A stretch of DNA of 12,198 nt from Flavobacteriales bacterium (lineage in GTDB: Bacteria > Bacteroidota > Bacteroidia > Flavobacteriales_D > Crocinitomicaceae): positions 1-12,198 of the forward strand of contig CANHJY010000033.1 of assembly GCA_947461185.1 (NCBI GenBank), written 5' to 3'. This document shows positions 1 to 5,942 of this stretch, piece by piece (position 1 is the first letter of the stretch; each line of letters opens with the position of its first letter). The notes beneath the pieces are model-generated. The model had not been told where the DNA came from. It worked only from the letters and a program-made list of their open reading frames with translations, and searched no databases. A program made the position numbers and the translations under genes.

Positions 1-1
1 T

Positions 2-202
2 CCCATATTAACGCTCCGCTGCCAAGATTGGACTGCAGTCGGGTTTTGGACGAAGAAGAATGCTCCTTTTTTCTGTATAGAACCTTGGTGGGGATGGGCG
101 GATGACACAGACGCTTCTGGTAAATTAACAGATAAAAAGGGACTCATTTGGTTAGAAGCAGGAAAGAGAAAAGAATTTCAATTTGATATTGAAGTTCATT
201 AA
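2..202 (+). CDS. Aldose 1-epimerase (galactose mutarotase-like) family protein, C-terminal fragment
   Basis: Only the last 66 codons lie in the window; the frame is open to the left edge and ends at TAA 200-202. The visible part carries the segment APFFCIEPWWGWAD (residues 24-37 of the fragment), followed by a DKKG turn and the final strand GLIWLEAGKRKEFQFDIEV. This matches the C-terminus of the LacX-like branch of aldose 1-epimerases, where an 'APF.CIEPW.G.AD' block precedes a last 'G...L..G..F' beta strand. Family members interconvert the alpha and beta anomers of aldoses in the cytoplasm, or act on related sugar substrates. The catalytic His and Glu residues lie upstream or cannot be assigned here, so activity cannot be judged. 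The gene converges on the small minus-strand lipoprotein gene with only 4 bp between stop codons. The family call is fairly secure; the substrate is unknown. Confidence 0.82.
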   Translation, partial: PILTLRCQDWTAVGFWTKKNAPFFCIEPWWGWADDTDASGKLTDKKGLIWLEAGKRKEFQFDIEVH

Positions 203-206
203 TGCA

Positions 207-398
207 TCACATCGGTCCAATTCCAACGCGAGCAGCTTCACATGCATTACAATAGGTGTTTCCGTCACAACCCAAGAATCCTGGACAATCTGCAGTGCAT
301 GCATTATTGTGAACTAAATTAGCATCGAAGCAATCGTGGTGCTTTTCACAGGAACTTAAAATTCCGATAACGAACAATAGAAATAGTACAACCCTCAT
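207..398 (-). CDS. Small Kazal-like Cys-rich lipoprotein
   Basis: This is a 63-residue predicted lipoprotein. A hydrophobic signal segment (residues 3-14) ends in the lipobox LSSC with lipidated Cys17. The mature part has six further Cys (23, 34, 38, 44, 50, 53). Its block GCDGNTYCNACEAARVGI (43-60) closely resembles the core of Kazal-type domains, where 'C(G)CDG.TY.N.CEA...G' is typical. Kazal domains in animals inhibit serine proteases by exposing a loop; in bacterial lipoproteins of this kind the function is mostly unproven. The domain is short: the C-terminus stops right after VGIGPM, so the final Kazal strand and last Cys of longer versions are absent. The protein should be anchored in the inner or outer membrane facing the periplasm. 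The ATG at 396-398 is the start that gives a signal peptide. The gene is divergent from the photolyase homologue, with a 92-bp gap. Confidence 0.72.
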   Translation of the reverse strand: MRVVLFLLFVIGILSSCEKHHDCFDANLVHNNACTADCPGFLGCDGNTYCNACEAARVGIGPM

Positions 399-417
399 AA
401 TTCAAATTTATTATTTC

Positions 418-447
418 TTGCGCAAAAACGTCTTTTTTTAAGTTTTG
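418..447 (+). promoter_or_regulatory. Possible Bacteroidota-type promoter of the photolyase cluster
   Basis: TTG at 418-420 is followed after 18 bp by TAAGTTTTG at 439-447. This resembles the Bacteroidota primary promoter (TTG or TTTG, about 17-20 bp, then TAnnTTTG), with one extra T in the -7 element. It lies about 44 bp before the GTG start at 491. The intergenic region 399-490 is the only untranscribed space before the cluster. This is by-eye pattern matching in AT-rich DNA, so confidence is low. Confidence 0.35.
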
Positions 448-490
448 TTTTAGCCTGTAAACTTCTTGCACTTTATTCTGTTTCTTCTTT

Positions 491-1948
491 GTGAAACAAG
501 AAATCAATATCGTATGGTTTAAGCGTGATCTGAGGTTGCTTGATCACGCCCCATTGAGGTTCGCTGCCGATGAAGGGCTTCCGGTAATGTTGATTTATAT
601 TTTTGAACCTTCAGTTATGGCATACGATGATAGTGATATTCGTCATTGGCGTTTTGTTCATGAGTCACTAAAAGATATGCAATTAAGATTGGATAATTTT
701 CATCTGCATTTATCTATTTTGAATGAAGAGGTGCTTTCAGTTTTTGAAAAAATTCAGGATAAATTCACTGTTCGTAAGCTTTTGTCTCACCAAGAAATTG
801 GTAACGGCTTAACCTTTCAAAGGGATCAGAAGGTCTTGGATTTTTGTAAAACAAATTCTTGGAATTGGATGGAGTTTCCAACAAATGGAATCGTTCGAAA
901 ATTAAAATCTAGAAAAGTTTGGAATGAGCGTTGGTTGGAGAGAATGACCACTCCAATTATAGATGTCCCATTACAAAAATTGAATTCCATTGATGCAAGT
1001 TCCACTATCGGATTGTCAATACCAAAAGAAGTGCAGACTTCTAATCCTTCATTTCAAAAAGGAGGGGAAACATTGGCATGGCGCTACTATAACAGTTTCT
1101 TAAAGGATCGATTTAAAAATTATCAGAAACACATTTCAAAACCGGATTTGAGCAGAACAGGATGCAGCAGGCTTTCGCCATACCTTGCTTATGGGAATAT
1201 AAGTATGAAAATGGTTTATCAAAAAGCCTGTGAAAAGTTGGAAATAACCTCAAATAAAAGACCGCTTCAAAATTTTATTTCCAGATTGCATTGGCACTGT
1301 CACTTTATGCAAAAGTTTGAAGATGAGTGCCGCATGGAATTTGAAAATGTGAATTCAGCCTTCGATATTTTAGTTAAACAACGAACACCCGAATGGATTG
1401 AAGCATGGCAAAGTGGAAAAACAGGAGTGCCTTTAATTGATGCCTGTATGCGTTGTCTCGTTGAAACCGGTTATTTGAATTTTAGAATGCGAGCAATGGT
1501 CGTTTCGTTTTTTGTACACAATTTATGGCAGGACTGGAGGGATTTACATTTTTTGGCAAGACAATTTCTAGATTATGAACCTGGAATTCATTATCCCCAA
1601 ATCCAAATGCAGTCGGGTGTAACAGGTATCAATACCTTGCGAATTTACAATCCAGTAAAAAATGCTGAAGATCATGATCCGAAGGGTGAATTCACCAAAA
1701 AATGGTTACCTGAACTTAAAGATATTCCACCTCATTTGGTTCATGAGCCTTGGAAATTGAGTCAAATTGAACAGGTTTTGTATAATTGTACAATCGGAAT
1801 AGATTATCCTTTTCCAATTGTTGATCCAGAAGAATCAAGAAAAAAAGCTTCAAAAATAATGTGGGAATTGAGAAAGTCAGATGAGGCAAGGCATGAAGGA
1901 AATCGCATTCTTATAAAACACGTTTCTGGTCATAAAAAGAAAGATTAA
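491..1948 (+). CDS. Atypical cryptochrome/photolyase-family flavoprotein
   Basis: This 485-residue protein has full photolyase architecture. The N-terminal alpha/beta photolyase domain begins [15 protein letters not shown] (5-19) and may hold an antenna chromophore. The C-terminal FAD-binding helical domain includes [12 protein letters not shown] (227-238), the helix around W268, [13 protein letters not shown] (309-321), the DWR motif (348-350) and [16 protein letters not shown] (384-399). It probably binds FAD and may repair UV pyrimidine dimers with light. The FAD-proximal segment is unusual. Where E. coli photolyase has NNGGWQW (Asn378, Trp382, Trp384), the equivalent here is HYPQIQM (367-373), so the Asn and both Trp are replaced. 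The outer Trp306 position also appears lost. It therefore belongs to an atypical subgroup, and repair versus signalling cannot be decided. The start is GTG at 491, because the frame has a stop at 458-460 and no ATG between. It is the first gene of the cluster; the next begins 27 bp downstream. Confidence 0.88.
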   Translation: MKQEINIVWFKRDLRLLDHAPLRFAADEGLPVMLIYIFEPSVMAYDDSDIRHWRFVHESLKDMQLRLDNFHLHLSILNEEVLSVFEKIQDKFTVRKLLSHQEIGNGLTFQRDQKVLDFCKTNSWNWMEFPTNGIVRKLKSRKVWNERWLERMTTPIIDVPLQKLNSIDASSTIGLSIPKEVQTSNPSFQKGGETLAWRYYNSFLKDRFKNYQKHISKPDLSRTGCSRLSPYLAYGNISMKMVYQKACEKLEITSNKRPLQNFISRLHWHCHFMQKFEDECRMEFENVNSAFDILVKQRTPEWIEAWQSGKTGVPLIDACMRCLVETGYLNFRMRAMVVSFFVHNLWQDWRDLHFLARQFLDYEPGIHYPQIQMQSGVTGINTLRIYNPVKNAEDHDPKGEFTKKWLPELKDIPPHLVHEPWKLSQIEQVLYNCTIGIDYPFPIVDPEESRKKASKIMWELRKSDEARHEGNRILIKHVSGHKKKD

Positions 1949-1975
1949 TGAGAATTGTTAGTTTTGCATCTGAAA

Positions 1976-2695
1976 ATGAAAACAATCGCGATTACTATTT
2001 ATCTCTGTATAACGAGTTGGGTATTATCCAATTTGCCTAATGACGCCATTGTTATTAGTGGACAACCAGGGCCAATGTTGAATAAAAAACATTTTCTTGA
2101 AAACGGATTGGATCGTAGTTTAAAATTGAGAAACGCTTTTCAACGTGAGCAAAGCAATGAAAAAGTTGTTTGGGTTATATATAACTCTGGAAATTCTGAG
2201 AAAGGTGGATATCCTGATTCAATTTTACAAATATATTTGGCTCAAGCTGCTGCTGAGCATATTGAAACAAAAGTTGTTAATTCGGGCAACGATTTAATTG
2301 AATTAATTAATAATCGGGCTGATAGTTCTATTACTACGGCAAAGTTGTCAAAGTTACATTATTATGGTCATGCAACTTTAGGTAATTTAGAAGTCGGTTT
2401 CGTTAATGGCGTTTTATGGAATAAACTCTTTAGTGATAGGTTAAAGGTGCATAAGTTGGATTCGATGTCGTTTTCAGATAGCGCAACAATAGATTTAGTT
2501 GGTGGGTGCAGAACCGCACTAGCGCCAAATTTCATCCGTAATAAAAGTGTGGCCGAACAATTTCAACCAATTATTAATGGTAAGATTTTGGCATCAGATG
2601 TAAGGGTTTTTTATCCCGGTGGACCAGTTTCTGATAAAACTTTGGTGAAAAAAAATAACGGTAATATTATCGAATTTCCTGGAACTCGAGATTAA
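1976..2695 (+). CDS. Secreted protein with caspase/CHAT-like His-Cys pattern, unknown function
   Basis: The product is 239 residues from ATG 1976. An in-frame TTG at 1955 would add seven residues before the signal-like segment and is less likely. The N-terminus (MKTIAITIYLCITSWVLS) looks like a signal peptide, so the protein is probably exported. The body alternates predicted strands and helices: VVWVIYNSG (64-72), a helix around 82-95, LHYYGHATLG (127-136), and IDLVGGCRTALAP (172-184) followed by SVAEQF (191-196). A His after a strand in a 'GH' context, then a 'GC.TA' block and an 'S.A..F' helix, is the layout of caspase-fold families (CHAT, gingipain-like, metacaspase). H132 and C178 would be the dyad. 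No family is securely recognised; a non-peptidase role, or a relative of domains found in RHS-type proteins, is possible. It sits between two photolyase homologues, 27 bp after the first and 45 bp before the DUF2256 gene. Confidence 0.6.
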   Translation: MKTIAITIYLCITSWVLSNLPNDAIVISGQPGPMLNKKHFLENGLDRSLKLRNAFQREQSNEKVVWVIYNSGNSEKGGYPDSILQIYLAQAAAEHIETKVVNSGNDLIELINNRADSSITTAKLSKLHYYGHATLGNLEVGFVNGVLWNKLFSDRLKVHKLDSMSFSDSATIDLVGGCRTALAPNFIRNKSVAEQFQPIINGKILASDVRVFYPGGPVSDKTLVKKNNGNIIEFPGTRD

Positions 2696-2740
2696 TTCCA
2701 ATCTTTTAAAACTATTCTTACATCGTGTTGTTTTTCATAT

Positions 2741-2905
2741 ATGCGTAATGTGAAAAAACAACATTTGCCTTCCAAAATATGTCCTGTTTGTGGTTTTTCA
2801 TTTTCATGGAGAAAAAAGTGGGAAAAAAATTGGGATGAGGTTGTTTATTGCAGCCAACGTTGCCGCCAATCTAAATTAACTATTCAAAAGAATTCCGAAA
2901 TTTAA
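2741..2905 (+). CDS. DUF2256 small Cys4 zinc-ribbon-like protein
   Basis: This 54-residue gene runs from ATG 2741 to TAA 2903-2905 and ends 5 bp before the Cry-DASH start. The sequence shows [20 protein letters not shown] (12-31), then VVYCSQRC (34-41). Four Cys (14, 17, 37, 41) in a CxxC...CxxxC arrangement suggest a zinc-binding ribbon. The WRKKWE...WDEV.YCS.RC pattern is the hallmark of DUF2256 (PF10013). Members of this family are commonly encoded next to photolyase/cryptochrome genes, which is exactly the context here. Function is unknown. Translational coupling with Cry-DASH is plausible from the spacing. Recognition rests on motif memory, but the match spans nearly the whole protein, so the family call is strong. 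Confidence 0.88.
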   Translation: MRNVKKQHLPSKICPVCGFSFSWRKKWEKNWDEVVYCSQRCRQSKLTIQKNSEI

Positions 2906-2910
2906 TTAGC

Positions 2911-4203
2911 ATGAAGAGAGCGCTCGTATGGTTCAAAACCGATCTAAGACTTTCAGATAATGAAACATTTGTAAAAGCCTTGAATTGGGCTGATGAGGTG
3001 ATTCCGGTGTTTGTTATCGAGGAAGAAATGTTAATTGAAAACGAATTAGGATTTACAAGAATGGGCCAATTCAGATATAGGTTTCTTCTTGAATCACTGT
3101 CTGCACTTGATTTAAAGTTAAAAGCTAAAGGTGCAGGTTTATTAGTTTTGAAAGGGGATGCTATAATTGAAATACCAAAGATTGCTTTGAAATATAATGT
3201 TCAGAAGGTGTTCACAAAGAAAGAAATTGCACCGGAAGAAATAGAAAGCATTCAAGAGGTTGAACGTGAACTATGGAAAAGTAAAATCCTTTTGGAACAA
3301 TTCAGTACAAGCGTGTTGCATCAAGCTACTTCATTGCCTTTCACTATTAAAGATTGCCCTGATGTTTTTACAGTGTTTCGTAAAAAGGTAGAGAAAGAAT
3401 CTACAGTACTTGAAGAATTTTTGACGCCTGAAAAGATCGCTTCGCCAGCAATTATAGATGCTCAGATTTTGATCAAAGAGGAGCTAAGGAAAATTCGTAT
3501 TAATACCGATGAACGTTCGGTGCTAAATTTCAAGGGTGGAGAAGCAGAAGCCTTTAAGCGATTAAATTATTACTTATTTGAGTCGAATTGTATTCAGTCT
3601 TACAAAGAAACACGAAACGGATTGGTGGGCAGTGACTATTCTTCTAAGTTCTCACCTTTCTTAGCTCTTGGATGTATCTCACCTCGTTCCATATACCACG
3701 CTATAAAGCGATTTGAAAAAGAAGTTGCTGAAAATGAATCCACCTATTGGCTAGTTTTTGAATTGCTATGGAGGGATTTTTTCAGGTACGTAATGAAAAA
3801 GCACAAAGCCAAGGTTTTCCAATTGAATGGGTTTAGCAAACAAAAAGTTTACAATTTAACTGATAAGAATTTAGATTTATTTTCAAAATGGATGTCAGGT
3901 TCTACTGGAAATCTATTTGTAGATGCCAATATGAAGGAGTTGCAATTGACTGGCTTTATGAGCAATCGGGGTCGTCAAAATGTTGCGAGTTACTTGATCC
4001 ATGATATGAAAATGGATTGGCGACTCGGAGCTGCTTATTTTGAATCCCAATTGATTGATTACGATGTTTCAAGTAACTGGGGAAATTGGGCATATATTGC
4101 TGGCGTCGGAAACGACCCAAAAAATGGGAGAAAATTTGATGTGAATCAACAAGCAAGTTTTTATGATAAAGACAAAATTTATCAAAATTTGTGGTGTAAA
4201 TGA
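2911..4203 (+). CDS. cry: Cryptochrome DASH (single-strand-type photolyase family)
   Basis: This is a 430-residue photolyase/cryptochrome protein of the DASH class. The N-terminal photolyase domain starts RALVWFKTDLRLSDNE (3-18). The FAD domain has FSPFLALGCISPR (247-259) and ELLWRDFFRY (284-293). DASH diagnostic blocks are SNRGRQNVAS (351-360), MDWR (368-371), DYDVSSNWGNWAYIAGVGND (383-402), and a C-terminal QASFYD...Y...W. Cry-DASH proteins bind FAD, often with methenyltetrahydrofolate, and repair cyclobutane dimers mainly in single-stranded or looped DNA; some also signal. The proximal and middle electron-transfer Trp are present (W390, W370). The outer Trp, expected about ten residues before W327, is not visible (T317 or nearby N315/Y314). 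There is no C-terminal extension beyond the catalytic core. The gene lies 5 bp after DUF2256 and is followed by a probable terminator. Confidence 0.95.
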   Translation: MKRALVWFKTDLRLSDNETFVKALNWADEVIPVFVIEEEMLIENELGFTRMGQFRYRFLLESLSALDLKLKAKGAGLLVLKGDAIIEIPKIALKYNVQKVFTKKEIAPEEIESIQEVERELWKSKILLEQFSTSVLHQATSLPFTIKDCPDVFTVFRKKVEKESTVLEEFLTPEKIASPAIIDAQILIKEELRKIRINTDERSVLNFKGGEAEAFKRLNYYLFESNCIQSYKETRNGLVGSDYSSKFSPFLALGCISPRSIYHAIKRFEKEVAENESTYWLVFELLWRDFFRYVMKKHKAKVFQLNGFSKQKVYNLTDKNLDLFSKWMSGSTGNLFVDANMKELQLTGFMSNRGRQNVASYLIHDMKMDWRLGAAYFESQLIDYDVSSNWGNWAYIAGVGNDPKNGRKFDVNQQASFYDKDKIYQNLWCK

Positions 4204-4231
4204 GTTGGTCGTAAACGAATAAATTTCAATC

Positions 4232-4272
4232 AATTACATTAGTATTCTCACTAGAAATTAATGTAATTTTTT
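4232..4272 (+). terminator. Probable intrinsic terminator after Cry-DASH
   Basis: A perfect 10-bp stem pairs AATTACATTA (4232-4241) with TAATGTAATT (4259-4268) across a 17-nt loop, and the right arm runs into a T tract (4267-4272). The stem is AT-rich, as is common in low-GC Bacteroidota. It begins 28 bp after the Cry-DASH stop and precedes a 115-bp gap before the DUF2805 gene, so it probably separates two transcription units. Confidence 0.55.
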
Positions 4273-4387
4273 ACTCAATATCGAAAGTGTAAATTTCTCA
4301 GATGTAAACGTTCATATGATTTTGATTCACACAAATTCGGTTTTTCCGATTCAAAAAACAAATTCAAGAATCATCTGTTAATCGGTA

Positions 4388-4738
4388 ATGACTGAAGATT
4401 TAATTTGTCAATATAGTGACTTACCATCTCCGATGGCATATGTTAGTCAGCAGGATGCTACAACAGCAGTTCTCAGCGAAATGGATACCGATCGCATCAT
4501 CGAAATGGCTTGGGAAGACCGAACCCCTTTTGATGCAATAAAGAAACAATTTGGTTTAAACGAGCAGGCGGTAAGAAATTTAATGAAGAGAGAACTCAAA
4601 TATAGTTCTTATAAAAAATGGAGAATTCGTGTTGAGGCTTGTCAAACTAAACATCTGAAAAAGAGAAATTCAGAAATCGACCGATTCAAATGTAATAGGC
4701 AACGCCAAATTTCTGGAAATCGAGTCTCTAAAAGATGA
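4388..4738 (+). CDS. DUF2805 / TIGR03643-type protein
   Basis: The product is 116 residues. Its core (about 32-91) reads DTDRIIEMAWEDRTPFDAI, then QFGLNEQAVRNLMKREL and SSYKKWRIRVEACQTKHL. This is the characteristic pattern of the DUF2805/TIGR03643 family: a small helix-turn-helix-like fold with 'DRIIEMAWEDRTPF.AI' and a 'W+.RV...TKH' end. The function is unknown; the helix-turn-helix look and basic C-terminal tail (92-116, rich in Lys and Arg) would be compatible with nucleic-acid binding, but that is inference. It has about 30 extra N-terminal residues relative to the core, so the true start could be a later Met (M16 or M32), although ATG 4388 is the first available. In this genome the gene follows the Cry-DASH terminator. 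From memory, this family recurs beside photolyase genes, which supports a link to light-dependent repair. Confidence 0.82.
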   Translation: MTEDLICQYSDLPSPMAYVSQQDATTAVLSEMDTDRIIEMAWEDRTPFDAIKKQFGLNEQAVRNLMKRELKYSSYKKWRIRVEACQTKHLKKRNSEIDRFKCNRQRQISGNRVSKR

Positions 4739-4809
4739 AATGTACTTCGTTTAAGGATGTGATTTCAATTTTTTAAATGTAATTTTAGTGCGCTTTGGCT
4801 TTCATACAA

Positions 4810-5151
4810 ATGAAAAAGACCTATTTCCTATTTGTTTTTATTTTAATTTTTCTGAATACCATAATCGGATTATTATTACCTAATTATACCGATTTCAACA
4901 TGTTGTTTGTAGGTAGCAGTTTTATAATTTCTTCCATAGTACTTTGGTTCAGTATTAATAGTAATTTGACTTATGGCCTGAAGCTGGGTTTGGGAATGCT
5001 GTTTTCACTTACGACATTGGTGAGATTTCTTTGTGCCTTGCTTTCCATAAATTCATTCGAGAATAATTTTTCCTTGGTTATTTTTGGAGTAATCGTTGCA
5101 TTCGAATTGGGTGTGTATATACTTGCGAAAGTGTTGAACAAAGTGTTATGA
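4810..5151 (+). CDS. Four-helix integral membrane protein, unknown family
   Basis: The product is 113 residues from ATG 4810; a TTG 15 bp upstream would add only MAFIQ and is less likely. It is almost entirely hydrophobic, with four predicted membrane segments at about 4-22, 29-49, 55-79 and 88-108. Charged residues are mostly Lys at the ends and one Arg in helix 3. I do not recognise a family. It lies between the DUF2805 gene (71-bp gap) and the SDR gene (35-bp gap) on the same strand, so co-transcription with either is plausible. No catalytic or ligand motif is visible, and no function is proposed. That it is a real gene is supported by the uninterrupted, sensible membrane-protein composition and its fit in the gene row. 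Confidence 0.65.
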   Translation: MKKTYFLFVFILIFLNTIIGLLLPNYTDFNMLFVGSSFIISSIVLWFSINSNLTYGLKLGLGMLFSLTTLVRFLCALLSINSFENNFSLVIFGVIVAFELGVYILAKVLNKVL

Positions 5152-5186
5152 ACGCTGTTTAATCAAAGTACGATAAATCTTTTTTC

Positions 5187-5873
5187 ATGGGTATTTTTGT
5201 TTTTGTTGGTGCCTCGAGTGCTATAGCGAAATGTTCAGCTCAACTTTTAATTTCATCAGGTCATGAAGTGATTGGAATTTCTCGAAATGCTAATTTAGCT
5301 GTTTATACAGCGGAACATCAAGTAACAAATTATGATTTAACAGCGCTTCCGCAACTTGAAGGTCCTATTGATGGATTGGTTTATTTTCCTGGGACGATAA
5401 ACTTAAAACCATTTCATAGAATTACCAAAGAGGAATTTCGATCAGATTTTGAAATTAATGTTGAGGGCGCAATTGCTTCAATTCAAAAATATCTACCTAA
5501 TTTAAAATTATCACATAATGCATCGGTGGTACTTTTTAGTTCGGTTGCCGCTCAAACAGGTATGCCGTTTCATGCGTCGATAAGCATCTCCAAAGGTGCA
5601 ATAGAATCTTTAACGAAGTCATTGGCATCAGAATATGCTTCAATTATAAGATTCAATGCTATCGCGCCATCTTTAACGCATACACCGCTTTCTGAAAAAT
5701 TCGTTTCAACACCAGAAAAGCTAGAAGCGTCGAGGCAACGCAATCCAATGAAAAAGGTTGGAGATCCATCTGAAATTGCAGAAGTGGTATCTTTTTTATT
5801 GAATAAAGCTACTTGGATGACAGGTGAAATATTACATGTTGACGGCGGTCTTTCTTCAACAAGAAGTATTTGA
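5187..5873 (+). CDS. Short-chain dehydrogenase/reductase-like protein lacking the catalytic Tyr
   Basis: This 228-residue single-domain Rossmann protein belongs to the SDR superfamily. The dinucleotide-binding loop is GASSAIA (8-14), a variant of TGASSGIG. NVEG (91-94) corresponds to the structural Asn motif, LFSSVAAQTGMP (116-127) contains the catalytic-position Ser119, and SKGAIESLTKSLASEY follows K136. The C-terminal IAPSLTHTP (159-167) and MTGEILHVDGG (211-221) are classic-SDR signatures. The catalytic Tyr, expected 13 residues after Ser119 and 4 before Lys136, is Ile132, so ordinary NAD(P)H-dependent carbonyl reduction may be lost or altered. I have an impression that related SDRs near photolyase clusters share this non-Tyr motif, but I cannot verify it. 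The substrate is unknown. The start ATG 5187 places the nucleotide loop at the normal distance from the N-terminus. Confidence 0.85.
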   Translation: MGIFVFVGASSAIAKCSAQLLISSGHEVIGISRNANLAVYTAEHQVTNYDLTALPQLEGPIDGLVYFPGTINLKPFHRITKEEFRSDFEINVEGAIASIQKYLPNLKLSHNASVVLFSSVAAQTGMPFHASISISKGAIESLTKSLASEYASIIRFNAIAPSLTHTPLSEKFVSTPEKLEASRQRNPMKKVGDPSEIAEVVSFLLNKATWMTGEILHVDGGLSSTRSI

Positions 5874-5889
5874 ATCGCCTAAATTTGTT

Positions 5890-5912
5890 AATTCCTGATT
5901 TGCAGGGATTTT
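5890..5912 (+). terminator. Weak hairpin after the SDR gene
   Basis: AATTCCTG (5890-5897) can pair with CAGGGATT (5903-5910), giving eight pairs including one G-T, across a 5-nt loop, with a short T run after it. It begins 17 bp after the SDR stop and could end the photolyase-neighbourhood transcript. The tail is short, and the arm overlaps a putative promoter for lemA, so this is tentative. Confidence 0.4.
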
Positions 5913-5926
5913 AATTTATAAATTTG
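5899..5926 (+). promoter_or_regulatory. Possible promoter of the lemA-TPM operon
   Basis: TTTG at 5899-5902 is followed after 16 bp by a perfect TAnnTTTG element, TAAATTTG, at 5919-5926. This resembles the Bacteroidota promoter, with slightly short spacing. Transcription would start about 10-12 bp before the lemA ATG at 5943. Matching was done by eye in AT-rich DNA. Confidence 0.4.
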
Positions 5927-5942
5927 ATTAAAATTTTAAAAA

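Noticed and set aside
403..410. Perfect minus-strand TAnnTTTG element just before the Kazal-like lipoprotein gene
   Set aside because: No properly spaced -33 element was found, and transcription would begin almost at the start codon, so I did not call a promoter.
1948..2040. Short 30-codon frame starting at ATG 1948, overlapping the first photolyase stop
   Set aside because: It overlaps the signal-peptide region of the next gene in another frame and shows no domain; probably coincidental.
3956..4156. Minus-strand open frame inside the Cry-DASH gene
   Set aside because: It lies fully antisense to a strongly conserved coding region and its translation shows no recognisable pattern.
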